DNA from: Bacillota bacterium
GTDB taxonomy: Bacteria > Bacillota > Clostridia > Lachnospirales > Lachnospiraceae
Assembly (NCBI GenBank): GCA_023423335.1
Contig: JAFAFU010000020.1
Span: 1 to 64,000, forward strand
Direction: 5' to 3'
Length of the DNA: 64,000 bases
Shown: piece after piece, positions 1 to 9,309 of the stretch
How the letters are laid out: the number at the start of each line of letters is the position of its first letter
Position numbering within the stretch: the first letter of the stretch is position 1
Program-made: the position numbers and the translations under genes
The notes under the pieces: generated by a model
Told to the model about the DNA's origin: nothing
Database searches by the model: none
Seen by the model: the letters and a program-made list of their open reading frames with translations, nothing else

Positions 1-15
1 GTCGAGGGCTTGACC
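1..15 (+). rRNA. 3' end of 23S rRNA (partial)
   Basis: The first bases, GTCGAGGGCTTGACC, match the conserved 3' end of bacterial 23S rRNA. The closing CTTGACC would pair with a GGTCAAG at the 5' end of the gene, which lies outside the window. Only the last 15 or so nucleotides are visible, so this rests on a short match. No 5S rRNA follows in the next 500 bases. Confidence 0.65.
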
Positions 16-123
16 TGAAAAGGTGGTACAGAGGAAGCGGGAGATCCGGGAACGGATGGACTGCCTGGATGGATTCATTTTCGTGTGTAGGGTTTTGTCA
101 ATCACTCAATAGGTAAAACCAGG

Positions 124-153
124 AACCTGAAGCAAATGCTTCGGGTTTTTTTG
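124..153 (+). terminator. Rho-independent terminator of the rRNA operon
   Basis: AACCTGAAGCA at 124-134 pairs with TGCTTCGGGTT at 137-147 and is followed by a run of T. It is placed to end the rRNA transcript that enters from the left edge. Confidence 0.85.
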
Positions 154-208
154 TTGTTATAGTTCTCAATGGTTTCAAAGCAGATTTGGGCTATTTGCAT
201 GGTACAAA

Positions 209-237
209 TTGACAGTCTTTATTTGTTGTATTATGAT
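209..237 (+). promoter_or_regulatory. Sigma-A promoter with long structured leader
   Basis: TTGACA (209-214), a 17-nt spacer and TATGAT (232-237) form a near-consensus promoter. Transcription from about 244 would give a leader of roughly 280 nt before the SH3/L,D-transpeptidase gene. The leader holds three inverted repeats: 312-322 with 332-342, 357-363 with 367-373, and 372-382 with 391-401. None has a T-run on this strand, so they are not simple terminators. I recognise no known riboswitch class. Confidence 0.65.
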
Positions 238-298
238 AGTTTTATAAATTAAATTATAAATAGTAATCAATATTAGATCCAGTTTATGAAGGAGAAAG

Positions 299-439
299 TT
301 GGATAGTCTATATTATAGGAACATAAACCGTGTTCTTATAATCAAGATTTACGGCGAAAAAGCATCGCTTTTTATCAGAAGTAAAAAGCAACTTCTGATA
401 ACTTATATTATAGATAACCAGTTGAGCTCCTTGTTGTAA
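299..439 (+). CDS. Possible 46-residue upstream ORF (TTG start)
   Basis: A TTG at 299 lies 4 nt after AAGGAG (289-294) and opens 46 codons ending at TAA 437-439. The product is basic and rich in Ile, Leu and Lys, with no recognised family. It sits wholly inside the leader of the next gene, and its codons overlap the leader's inverted repeats. It could be a leader peptide, a gene remnant or chance. The start codon and short spacing make it uncertain. Confidence 0.25.
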   Translation: MDSLYYRNINRVLIIKIYGEKASLFIRSKKQLLITYIIDNQLSSLL

Positions 440-523
440 ACGGCTTGGGCATAAAAAGCCGGAGATGAAGATAATCGAGTATGGTAGGATTGGATTTAAG
501 AAGAGATAGGGCGGTGATAACCA

Positions 524-1522
524 ATGGGCAAGGTACGTATTTTATCATTGAGAATACTTATAATTCTGATTATTTGTGTGTCTTTTTTATTTGCAGCTTG
601 TAATAAAAATCATGAAAATAATTTTACTGAAAAGAATGATTTATCTCCTGTGACAGGTCCGGAAGAAATACAAGCTTCAGCTGACCCAAACGATGATATT
701 GATGAAATCGATGAAGCTTTGCCGGAAGATGTAAACGACAGGGAACAAGATGCATATTACTGCTTTGTAGTTGGAGACGGTGTCCGCATGAGAGAAGAGG
801 CTTCCATAAATTCAAATATAATACTTCAGCTTAATCATGGTACCAAGGTAGAAATGATAGATAAAGAAAGCGATTGGATAAAGGTTAATTTTGAAAACAT
901 ACAAGGATACGTTCGAAGTGATTTGCTAAGTACTCAAAAACCAAATGAGAGAATAAAGGCAGAAACAGCTGAAGAAGTAACAGAAGAAGTAACAGAAGAA
1001 ACAGACGAAGCAATGATAGAGGAAACAGCAGCTATCCAAGGTGATGCGATGGATAACATAACAAACCCTAAAATTATTATCCGAAAATATGATCGAATAT
1101 TAGAACTTTGGGATGGCGGTAGCCTGTATGGCAGCTATCCAATCGGTTTGGGCTGGTCGCCTGTTGGCGACAAACAAAAGGAAGGAGATGGGCGTACTCC
1201 GGAGGGAACTTATTATGTATGCACCAGGAATAATTTCAGTAGATTTTATCTGTCATTAGGTGTATCCTACCCAAACAATGAGGATGCCAAGGAGGCATTA
1301 GAAGCCGGAGTAATTGATCAAAGAACATTTCAGCTGATTGAGGATGCGATAAATCAGAATACTACTCCCCCCTGGAATACAGCTATGGGAGGAGAAATAA
1401 TGATACATGGTCATGGAGCCCAATCGGACTGGACGGCAGGGTGTATAGCGGTTGATAATAATATTATGGATATCCTGTGGGATAGCTGTCCCCTTGGAAC
1501 ACCAATTATCATTGAACCCTGA
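524..1522 (+). CDS. SH3b / L,D-transpeptidase (YkuD) lipoprotein
   Basis: Predicted cell-envelope L,D-transpeptidase that would form or edit 3-3 peptidoglycan cross-links. It starts with a lipoprotein signal: a basic N-terminus, a hydrophobic stretch and the lipobox LFAAC with Cys26. An SH3b wall-binding domain covers about residues 78-136, then comes a Glu/Thr-rich linker (about 143-172). The YkuD domain follows from about 182. Its active site is HGHG (His295, His297) and TAGC, with Cys307 as the likely nucleophile; the usual S/T-x-G-C motif is kept. At 332 residues it is complete. It stands alone behind the rRNA operon with its own promoter. Domain calls are firm; the substrate is inferred from the family. 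Confidence 0.88.
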   Translation: MGKVRILSLRILIILIICVSFLFAACNKNHENNFTEKNDLSPVTGPEEIQASADPNDDIDEIDEALPEDVNDREQDAYYCFVVGDGVRMREEASINSNIILQLNHGTKVEMIDKESDWIKVNFENIQGYVRSDLLSTQKPNERIKAETAEEVTEEVTEETDEAMIEETAAIQGDAMDNITNPKIIIRKYDRILELWDGGSLYGSYPIGLGWSPVGDKQKEGDGRTPEGTYYVCTRNNFSRFYLSLGVSYPNNEDAKEALEAGVIDQRTFQLIEDAINQNTTPPWNTAMGGEIMIHGHGAQSDWTAGCIAVDNNIMDILWDSCPLGTPIIIEP

Positions 1523-1703
1523 GAATAATTATCTTGTGATGCTTTTTATGATACAGAATGATAAAGGGAATGCAATCCGGAATGAGCGTATGTGGATATA
1601 TTGGTTGGTATAACAGCTTGGGACGATGTTAATTCTCTGTAGGATTTTATGAAATTGATTACGATCTTAGCAGATAAAAATTTTATCAGAAACGGGGGAT
1701 GAT

Positions 1704-2990
1704 ATGGAGCTTAAGTTTAAAAATCAACTGTCCTTAGGAGTAGCCACGGCGGCCACGCAGATAGAAGGCGGCGAGTGTGAGCATAATTGGAATGATTGGT
1801 ATCGTAAGGGCAGGATAAAAGATAACTCTGATCCGGCCCGTACTACGAAGCATTATCATTTATGGAAGCAGGATGCGGATCTGATGGCAGAGATGAAGAT
1901 TGAGCATTATCGCCTCGGAATTGAGTGGGCAAGAATCTGTCCCGATGAGGGTGAAGCGGATGAAGCTGCGATTGCACATTACAGAAATGAGTTGCTTTAT
2001 CTGCAGGAGAAGGGTATTTCAACCCTCCTCACGATACATCACTTTACGAATCCGATGTGGTTTGAGCAAAAAGGCGGATTTACGAAGAAGGAGAACCTGC
2101 GGTATTACCTGGATTTTGTGGCCTTGGTAATAGAAGCCTTCGGAGATATCGTATCGGAATATATAACGATTAACGAACCGAATGTATATGCGACGAATTC
2201 CTATTATTTCGGGGAGTGGCCTCCCGGAGAAGAATCCTTTCCTAAGGCCATTACGGTAATGTCAAATATGTCATTCTGCCATATAAAAGCTTATCAGCTC
2301 ATCCACTCCATGCATCAGAAGATGGGATATCATGATACGCAGGTGAGCTTTGCGCATCACGTTCGGGTATTTGACGCGAAAAATCCCCGAAATCCCTGGC
2401 ACCGTATCTGTGCAAGGCTATTAGAGCGGTTTTTCCAGGGAGCGATTACCGAAGCGATGCTTACGGGCAAGTTTAAGTGGCCGTTAAAAAGAGCTAAGGA
2501 GATTACACCGGGAGAGTACTGTGATTTTATTGCGGTCAATTATTACACCAGGTCGACCGTATCGGGTTTTGGAGACGGAACGAAGCAGGATGCTCCAAAG
2601 AATGATCTGGGCTGGGAGATTTATCCGCAGGGACTAATCCGCTGTGCAAAAAAAGTATATGAAGTTCTGGAGCGTCCGATCTATATTACGGAGAATGGAA
2701 CCTGTGATAATCAGGATACCTTCCGTTGCAGATACATATATGAGCATTTAAAGGTAATCACAGAATCCAAATTACCGATAACGCGTTATTATCATTGGTG
2801 CTTCTGCGATAATTTTGAATGGATTGAAGGAGAAAGCGCTCGTTTTGGACTGGTTCACGTGAACTATGAAACACAGGAACGGACAGTGAAAAGGTCCGGA
2901 GAATTTTTCACCCGAATGATTGAACAGGACGGCGTCACACAGGAACTTTATCAACAATATGTAGAACCTCAACACTATAGAGAAGGATAA
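1704..2990 (+). CDS. Glycoside hydrolase family 1, beta-glucosidase-like
   Basis: A retaining GH1 enzyme, expected to release glucose or a related sugar from beta-linked disaccharides or their phosphates in the cytoplasm. The acid/base motif TINEPN places Glu158 and the nucleophile motif YITENG places Glu330. The N-terminal Q-I-E-G segment (19-22) binds sugar in this family. At 428 residues it is a little shorter than the usual 440-480. There is no signal peptide. GGGGGATGAT just upstream supports the ATG at 1704. It leads a block with a GH36 alpha-galactosidase 12 bp downstream and a sugar symporter, so it is probably co-transcribed with them. Substrate (beta-glucoside, beta-galactoside or phospho-sugar) cannot be decided from sequence. 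Confidence 0.88.
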   Translation: MELKFKNQLSLGVATAATQIEGGECEHNWNDWYRKGRIKDNSDPARTTKHYHLWKQDADLMAEMKIEHYRLGIEWARICPDEGEADEAAIAHYRNELLYLQEKGISTLLTIHHFTNPMWFEQKGGFTKKENLRYYLDFVALVIEAFGDIVSEYITINEPNVYATNSYYFGEWPPGEESFPKAITVMSNMSFCHIKAYQLIHSMHQKMGYHDTQVSFAHHVRVFDAKNPRNPWHRICARLLERFFQGAITEAMLTGKFKWPLKRAKEITPGEYCDFIAVNYYTRSTVSGFGDGTKQDAPKNDLGWEIYPQGLIRCAKKVYEVLERPIYITENGTCDNQDTFRCRYIYEHLKVITESKLPITRYYHWCFCDNFEWIEGESARFGLVHVNYETQERTVKRSGEFFTRMIEQDGVTQELYQQYVEPQHYREG

Positions 2991-3002
2991 GGAGAGAATG
3001 CT

Positions 3003-5381
3003 TTGATTACAATTCACGGAACCAGCTTTCGATTAGATACAGAGCATACAACTTATTTGTTTCGGAAAACAAAGTTTGACCATTTAGAGCATATCTATTA
3101 CGGAAACCGATTAAGTGAATATGATTCGGCGGATGACTTGGCTCAAAAACGGTCCATTCAGGTGGGTAGCAGCGTTTTATACAGCAGGGAGGATGAGATT
3201 TATTCTCTGGATAGTATGTGCCTGGAATGGTCGGATAATGGGCGCGGGGACTACCGTCAAAGTCCGACGGAAATTAAAATGCCGGATAGCAGCTTTGTAA
3301 CAGATTTCATATATGAGTGTCATGAGGTATTGGAAGGGTGTGTTCCTATGGACACCTTACCAACCGCCTATGGGGGAAATCAAACCTTGATCATTACGCT
3401 AAAGGATAAGAGTTTTCCCGTTTTTATTGACTTGTATTATTCTGTTTATGAGCAGGCAGATGTGATAACAAGAAGAGCTGTTGTAAGGAATGAAGCTGAC
3501 ACGCCGCTTAGCATCAGGCGTATCATGAGTATGTCACTGGATCTGTCGGATGAATGCTTTTATATGTATACCCTGAATGGCGGCTGGATCAAAGAGGCTA
3601 ATTTACATAAGCGTCCTGTCGAATATGGAATTATGATTAATTCTTCAACAACAGGAGCAAGCAGTAATCGCCATAACCCGGCATTTTTATTAGCGGAAGC
3701 CAATGCAAATGAAAGCTATGGGAATGTATATGCATTCAATCTGATTTATAGCGGAAACCATTATGGTCTGGCAGAGAAAAGTGGACGGGATTATGTCCGC
3801 GTCAGCATGGGGATAAATCCCCATTGTTTTGAATGGACCTTACCACAGGGAGAGAAGTTTGAGGCACCGGAATGCGTGATGAGCTACAGCAATCAGGGGT
3901 TGAATGGGGTAAGCCATCATATGCACGATTTCATTAACGAGCATATTGTAAGAGGGGATTATAAAAAGAAGGAAAGACCGGTACTGCTGAATAATTGGGA
4001 GGCCCATTTTTTCAAATTTAACGAAGGGAAATTATTGCGGCTTGCAAAGGATGCGAAAGAACTTGGGGTTGAGCTGTTTGTTCTGGATGACGGCTGGTTT
4101 GGGGAGCGTAACAATGATAAAGCAGGACTTGGAGATTATACCGTAAACTCTAAAAAACTGCCCCATGGGATGAAAGCCTTTGCGGACAAGATCAGAAAGC
4201 TCGGATTGGATTTTGGTTTATGGTTTGAACCTGAGATGGTGAATGAGGACAGTGAGCTTTACCGGACACATCCCGAATATGCTGTTAAACTTCCAGGCCG
4301 CCAGGCAGTGTTAGGAAGGAACCAACTGGTGCTGGACCTGTGCCGGAAGGCGGTAAGGGATTATATGGTAGAGCAGGTTTCCGCCCTTTTGGATGAAGCG
4401 GGGATCAGTTATGTAAAATGGGATATGAACCGCCATATTGCGGAAAGCTTTTCTGCTGTACTGCAAAACCAGGGAGAGTTCTATCACCGATATATCCTGG
4501 GGCTTTATGAGGTATTAACCCGTATTTTTGCACCGCGGCCTCATATTTTACTGGAAAGCTGCTCCAGCGGCGGAAATCGGTTTGATTTAGGAATGATGTG
4601 TTTTAGTCCGCAGATTTGGTGTTCCGATGATACGGATCCAATTGAGCGGTTAAAGATACAGACGGGATTGTCCTATTTCTACCCGCTGTCTGTCATGGGG
4701 GCCCATGTTTCCCAGTCCCCCCATCAGCAAACTCTGCGGGAAACACCCCTGGCTACCCGTTTTCATGTGGCATGCTTCGGATGCCTTGGCTATGAACTTG
4801 ACTTAAAATACCTGACACCGGAAGAAAGAAAGGATGTTGCTGATCAGATAGCATTTTATAAGCATTACCGCAGGGTATTTCAATATGGGAGATTCTACAG
4901 AATTAAATCCTGCAAAGAGAACAAAGTCATATGGGAAGTAGTAAGCAAAGATAAGGAATTAGCTTTGAGCGGCTTTTTTCAGACCTTAGCTGCTGCTGCG
5001 GAAAGCAGTGACAGATTGAAGGTCACCGGATTGACAAAAGGGATCTATACGATAAGGACACGGCCGCAAAGGCTATATATCGAGCGCTTCGGAGGTTTGA
5101 CAAAACACATCCTGCCCGTGGAATTAAATCCGGACGGCGTTATCATGCGTGTAGCGAATCGGCATTACAGCCTGAAGGATTGTGTGGAAACGTACCGATG
5201 TTCTGCGGAGGCGCTAGAATCGGGAATTCCGTTATGCGAACAGTTTATCGGCACGGGTTATCATAATAAGGTACGGATGCTTGGTGATTTCGGCTCCAAT
5301 ATGTATATCATTACCGAGAGCTCAGAGGAAGCGCATAAGAAAATGACAGGTGAGGATACAAATATTAAGACAGGGAATTAA
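3003..5381 (+). CDS. Alpha-galactosidase, GH36
   Basis: Cytoplasmic alpha-galactosidase that cleaves alpha-1,6-galactose from melibiose, raffinose or stachyose. The GH36 signatures are clear: KWDMNRH with nucleophile Asp474, and WCSDDTD with acid/base Asp542 or Asp543. The N-terminal beta-sandwich (about 1-325), the TIM barrel with LDDGWFG (361-367) and a C-terminal beta domain are all present. Length (792) fits the bacterial AgaA/RafA group. The start is TTG: AAGGAGAG lies 7 nt upstream, and the nearby ATG at 2998 is out of frame and stops at once. It follows the GH1 gene by 12 bp and precedes the GPH symporter, which is a typical alpha-galactoside uptake set. Confidence 0.93.
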   Translation: MITIHGTSFRLDTEHTTYLFRKTKFDHLEHIYYGNRLSEYDSADDLAQKRSIQVGSSVLYSREDEIYSLDSMCLEWSDNGRGDYRQSPTEIKMPDSSFVTDFIYECHEVLEGCVPMDTLPTAYGGNQTLIITLKDKSFPVFIDLYYSVYEQADVITRRAVVRNEADTPLSIRRIMSMSLDLSDECFYMYTLNGGWIKEANLHKRPVEYGIMINSSTTGASSNRHNPAFLLAEANANESYGNVYAFNLIYSGNHYGLAEKSGRDYVRVSMGINPHCFEWTLPQGEKFEAPECVMSYSNQGLNGVSHHMHDFINEHIVRGDYKKKERPVLLNNWEAHFFKFNEGKLLRLAKDAKELGVELFVLDDGWFGERNNDKAGLGDYTVNSKKLPHGMKAFADKIRKLGLDFGLWFEPEMVNEDSELYRTHPEYAVKLPGRQAVLGRNQLVLDLCRKAVRDYMVEQVSALLDEAGISYVKWDMNRHIAESFSAVLQNQGEFYHRYILGLYEVLTRIFAPRPHILLESCSSGGNRFDLGMMCFSPQIWCSDDTDPIERLKIQTGLSYFYPLSVMGAHVSQSPHQQTLRETPLATRFHVACFGCLGYELDLKYLTPEERKDVADQIAFYKHYRRVFQYGRFYRIKSCKENKVIWEVVSKDKELALSGFFQTLAAAAESSDRLKVTGLTKGIYTIRTRPQRLYIERFGGLTKHILPVELNPDGVIMRVANRHYSLKDCVETYRCSAEALESGIPLCEQFIGTGYHNKVRMLGDFGSNMYIITESSEEAHKKMTGEDTNIKTGN

Positions 5382-5487
5382 AATGGAAGGAAGAATTTTA
5401 TAATCTAAGGGTGAAGATTTTAGGTCAAAGGAAGAAATTTCAAAGACAAAGAAAGAGGATGAAGCTTGAAAGGAGCCGTATTAGAAT

Positions 5488-6846
5488 ATGAAAACGAAAA
5501 CAAATCATAACCGTTATACGTTTGGCCTCGGTACAATCGGCAGAGATATGCTATATACAATTGTAAGCATATACCTTATATTTTTCCTGACGGACATTCT
5601 GGATTTACCGGATTCTACTATGTGGTGGATGACAGGAGCATTGACAATACTTCGTATCTTCGATGCGGTGAATGATCCGATCATGGGGGTTCTCGTAGAT
5701 AATACCCATTCCCGGTTCGGGAAATTTAAGCCCTGGATTGTTATGGGGGGGATTATAGGCGGATTTCTCACAGTTTTACTTTTCTTTGATTTCGGATTGA
5801 GCGGAGCAGGCTATATCATAATGTTTATCATCCTCTACCTGCTCTGGGATTTGACCTACGGTGCGAACGATATCGCCTATTGGTCCATGCTTCCTTCCCT
5901 GACCCTTGACCAGAAGGAACGTGAGAAAACAGGATCCTTTGCGAGAATTTGTGCCAATATCGGATTATTTACCGTAGTTGTCGGTATTTTACCGGTAACT
6001 AACGCATTAGGCGGAGATAAAAGAGCCTGGCAGCTTACAGCGATCGCAATTGTGCTGATTACCTGGGCATTTCTTTGCTTTACGGTGTTTGGAGTGAAAG
6101 AGGATAAGAGTATTCATGTAAAACAGGAATCAACCTCCTTAAAGGAAATGTTCCGGATTCTCTTTCAGAACGACCAGCTATTGTTTACGGCCATTTCAAT
6201 GGCATTATTTATGATAGGTTATTGCACTACTACAAGCTTTGGGGTCTATTTCTTTAAATATGCCTTTAAAAATGAAGGAATGTACTCTGTGTTTGCAGCA
6301 ATCCTTGGAGTTTCACAGCTGGCGGCATTAGCAGTATTCCCTTTGTTCTCAAAGAGGTTCAGCAGGAAAACCCTGTATGCATTTGCTACTGTGTTAGTAG
6401 TAATCGGATACATCATTTTCTTCTTTTCACCAATGAATATGATTTTTATCGGCGCTGCGGGTATTTCCCTTTTTGTAGGGCAGGCATTCATACAATTACT
6501 GATGCTGATGTTTTTGACGGATACGGTAGAGTACGGACAGTGGAAGCTGGGGCATCGCAACGAAAGCATTACCTTTTCCGTACAGCCGTTCATCAATAAA
6601 ATCGGAGGGGCTATCGCCAATGGGATCGTAGGTGTTACCTCGATCATTTCCGGAATCAATGCCGCCGCAACACCGGATGATGTAACTGAATCCGGATTGC
6701 TGATTATGAAGCTGGCAATGCTGATTTTACCCTTATTCTTTATCGTGATCGGATATCTTATCTACCGCAGGAAATTTAAGATTGATAAGCAGATGTTTGA
6801 TCAGATTATTTCGGATCTGACTGCCCGTGGGGAGATTCAGAAGTAG
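5488..6846 (+). CDS. GPH-family sugar:cation symporter (MelB-like)
   Basis: An integral membrane transporter of the glycoside-pentoside-hexuronide family in the MFS superfamily, bringing in an oligosaccharide with H+ or Na+. The 452-residue protein shows about twelve hydrophobic segments. Family marks include the N-terminal GLGTIGRDMLY, the RIFDAVNDPIMG helix with Asp, and TVEYGQWKLGHRNE near the C-terminal half. It directly follows the GH36 alpha-galactosidase after a 106-bp gap with AAAGGAG before the ATG. The context suggests melibiose or raffinose-type sugars as substrate, which the two intracellular glycosidases would then cut. Substrate is inferred from neighbours only. Confidence 0.9.
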   Translation: MKTKTNHNRYTFGLGTIGRDMLYTIVSIYLIFFLTDILDLPDSTMWWMTGALTILRIFDAVNDPIMGVLVDNTHSRFGKFKPWIVMGGIIGGFLTVLLFFDFGLSGAGYIIMFIILYLLWDLTYGANDIAYWSMLPSLTLDQKEREKTGSFARICANIGLFTVVVGILPVTNALGGDKRAWQLTAIAIVLITWAFLCFTVFGVKEDKSIHVKQESTSLKEMFRILFQNDQLLFTAISMALFMIGYCTTTSFGVYFFKYAFKNEGMYSVFAAILGVSQLAALAVFPLFSKRFSRKTLYAFATVLVVIGYIIFFFSPMNMIFIGAAGISLFVGQAFIQLLMLMFLTDTVEYGQWKLGHRNESITFSVQPFINKIGGAIANGIVGVTSIISGINAAATPDDVTESGLLIMKLAMLILPLFFIVIGYLIYRRKFKIDKQMFDQIISDLTARGEIQK

Positions 6847-6896
6847 CAGCCAAATTGTGTACTTTATAACTTTAAATCATGAAATGAGGAAGTGAA

Positions 6897-7352
6897 ATGA
6901 ATCAATATGCAGTCAGCGGTTTGGTATTAATAGAGGATAAGGTTTTACTTGTCAGACATACATACGGGATGGCAAAGGATAAATTATTAGTTCCTGGAGG
7001 ATTTGTAAAAGAGAAAGAATTACCGACAGAGGCAATCATACGCGAAATATTTGAGGAAACAAAAGTCTTGACGCAGGCTGAATCAATTATTTCAGTACAA
7101 TTTAAACCTGAGCAATGGTGTATAATATTCAAAATGAAGCATCTTTCCGGTACTCCTGAACCGGATAATAGTGAGATTAGTGAGATTATGCTACTGACGA
7201 TAAAGGATGCACTGGATAGAGAAGATATTACACATACAACAAGAGTTATTCTGCAGACCTTATATACAAATAAGTGTAATGAATTAGCGACCAGTAATTT
7301 TTGCCCATCAGCTTCAAAGCCGTCAGAATATAAGATTTTTGGCGTTATATAG
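6897..7352 (+). CDS. Nudix hydrolase
   Basis: A small hydrolase of nucleoside-diphosphate-linked compounds. The Nudix box is intact: G-x5-E-x7-REIFEE, with the metal-binding Glu residues kept. The substrate is unknown. It lies between the sugar symporter and the GH13 gene, both on the same strand and within about 50 bp, so it may share their transcript. Its role there is unclear; a nucleotide-sugar clean-up function is possible but not shown. The last 25 or so residues are low in recognisable structure and rich in Ser, Asn and Cys. Confidence 0.8.
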   Translation: MNQYAVSGLVLIEDKVLLVRHTYGMAKDKLLVPGGFVKEKELPTEAIIREIFEETKVLTQAESIISVQFKPEQWCIIFKMKHLSGTPEPDNSEISEIMLLTIKDALDREDITHTTRVILQTLYTNKCNELATSNFCPSASKPSEYKIFGVI

Positions 7353-7375
7353 ATTGTAATAACAGGAGTGATTCT

Positions 7376-9247
7376 ATGTTAACTGAGAACAGCCGAATCA
7401 AGGACCTATATGCACATCCGATCGGACGGGATATTATTAATAAACTGCTATTACAAATGAATATCAGCAGGAAGGCTGTTAACAATCCGATTGTTGGGAA
7501 TCTGAAGTTAAAAACCCTGCAGAAGCTGTTGAAAAAACAAATAGATGATGGATTTGTCGATACCTTGCTTATCCTTTTAAACAGCGAACAGGCAGTCCCG
7601 AGGGAAGATGCCGTACCAATTCAAAAAGCCTGGTGGAAGGAAGCAGTATTCTATCAGATTTATCCGAGAAGTTTTAAAGACAGCAATGGAGACGGTATTG
7701 GCGATCTGAAAGGAATTATCGAGAAACTGGATTATTTAAAAGAGCTGGGGATAGATGCGATCTGGCTTTCCCCCATTTATGATTCTCCCAATGATGATAA
7801 CGGTTATGATATCAGGGATTACCGTAAGGTAATGATCGAGTTTGGTACGGTGGAGGATTTTGATCAATTACTGGTTGAGATTCATAATCGTGGTATGAGG
7901 CTGATTATGGATCTTGTGGTTAACCATACTTCGGATGAACATGAATGGTATCAGAAGGCTATTCATGAACCGGATTCCAAGTATGGAGACTATTATATAT
8001 TCAGAGATCAACCGAATAACTGGACTTCATTTTTCAGCGGCAGTGCATGGAACTATGTAGAAGAACGGAAACAGTATGCACTGCATCTGTTTTCAAAGAA
8101 GCAGATGGATTTAAACTGGGAAAACCAAGCAGTGCGCAATGAAATACATGAAATGGTTCGCTGGTGGCTGGAAAAGGGCGTAGACGGTTTCCGCCTGGAT
8201 GTCATAAATTACATTTCCAAGCGGGGCGGCTTACCGGATGGTAATGAAAGTATAGGCAAACTCATGGGATATTATGGTGTGGAGCATTATTTTTATGGAC
8301 CTCGTCTTCATGAGTATTTACGAGAATTAAAAGAAAAAGTATTTATTCCATACCACGCTTTTTCGGTCGGAGAAACTCCCGGTACAGGAATGGAAATGAG
8401 TAAGCTATTGACAGGTGATTATCGAAATGAGCTGGATTTGATATTTTCATTTGACCATCTTGAGACTCCGGGGCATACCCGCTTTGATGATTACCGGTAT
8501 GACCTTAGGTTTTTAAAGAAATATATGATAGACTGGATGGAGCATTACGGTAATCATTGCCAGCCCTCGTTGTTTTATGAGAACCATGATAATCCCCGTA
8601 TGATCTCCAAGATAAATCCCGACCCGCAATTTCGCGATGTCCTGGGAAAGCTGCTGGCAGTAATCCAGCTTACCTTACGAGGCACGCCGTTTATCTATCA
8701 AGGCCAGGAGCTTGGGATGGTGAATCAAAGCTTTAAATCGATCGCGGAGCTTCGCGATGTGGAATCACTTAATCTTTATGACGAGCTATGCGGGACGATG
8801 AAAAAGGAAGATGCTTTTCATAAGGTGTTAGCAGGTACAAGGGACCATGCCAGAACGCCTATGCCATGGAATAGTCAGCAATATGCGGGCTTCTCCGCAC
8901 AAAAACCATGGATTATGATGGATGATGATTATAAGGAATGCAATGCCAAAGCTCAGCTAAAAGATGAAAGCTCTATTCTGTGTTTTTATCAGAAAATGAT
9001 TGCTTTTCGTAAGGAGCATACAGTTATCTATTATGGTGATGTGATATTTTCAAATAAGAATGTAAAAAATATATTTACCTATTACCGAAAGGATGATACA
9101 GAAACATTATATATCGAAAATAATCTGAGTCCATACAGCATCAAACGAAAAAAGCTGCCGGAGGGAAAGCGCTTATTATCGAATTACTCTGAGGCTTCAT
9201 CCTCCATACTGCGTCCTTATGAAACAATTATATGGAATATAGAGTAG
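7376..9247 (+). CDS. GH13 alpha-glucosidase (oligo-1,6-glucosidase type) with extra N-terminal domain
   Basis: A cytoplasmic alpha-glucosidase acting on isomaltose- or trehalose-type oligosaccharides. From about residue 86 it is a normal GH13 barrel: VNHT (His184), GFRLD (nucleophile Asp275), VGET (acid/base Glu333) and ENHDNPR (Asp405). Before this lie about 85 residues not found in classic oligo-1,6-glucosidases (about 555 residues against 623 here). They are helical and include GRDIINKLL and NPIVGNLKLKTL. The role of this domain is unknown; it could bind sugar or join subunits. RBS AGGAG lies before the ATG. It is the last gene of the sugar block. Confidence 0.9.
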   Translation: MLTENSRIKDLYAHPIGRDIINKLLLQMNISRKAVNNPIVGNLKLKTLQKLLKKQIDDGFVDTLLILLNSEQAVPREDAVPIQKAWWKEAVFYQIYPRSFKDSNGDGIGDLKGIIEKLDYLKELGIDAIWLSPIYDSPNDDNGYDIRDYRKVMIEFGTVEDFDQLLVEIHNRGMRLIMDLVVNHTSDEHEWYQKAIHEPDSKYGDYYIFRDQPNNWTSFFSGSAWNYVEERKQYALHLFSKKQMDLNWENQAVRNEIHEMVRWWLEKGVDGFRLDVINYISKRGGLPDGNESIGKLMGYYGVEHYFYGPRLHEYLRELKEKVFIPYHAFSVGETPGTGMEMSKLLTGDYRNELDLIFSFDHLETPGHTRFDDYRYDLRFLKKYMIDWMEHYGNHCQPSLFYENHDNPRMISKINPDPQFRDVLGKLLAVIQLTLRGTPFIYQGQELGMVNQSFKSIAELRDVESLNLYDELCGTMKKEDAFHKVLAGTRDHARTPMPWNSQQYAGFSAQKPWIMMDDDYKECNAKAQLKDESSILCFYQKMIAFRKEHTVIYYGDVIFSNKNVKNIFTYYRKDDTETLYIENNLSPYSIKRKKLPEGKRLLSNYSEASSSILRPYETIIWNIE

Positions 9248-9309
9248 AGCTGCTGCCTTCTGTCAAAATAATAGGACAGTACAGAATATGTTATGAGGAG
9301 AATTACTGG

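Noticed and set aside
240..523. A c-di-AMP (ydaO) or c-di-GMP riboswitch before the L,D-transpeptidase gene
   Set aside because: The conserved core sequences of these classes could not be found in the leader.
1523..1703. A catabolite-response (cre) site before the sugar block
   Set aside because: TGAAATTGATTACG near 1647 is only loosely similar and lacks the central CG.
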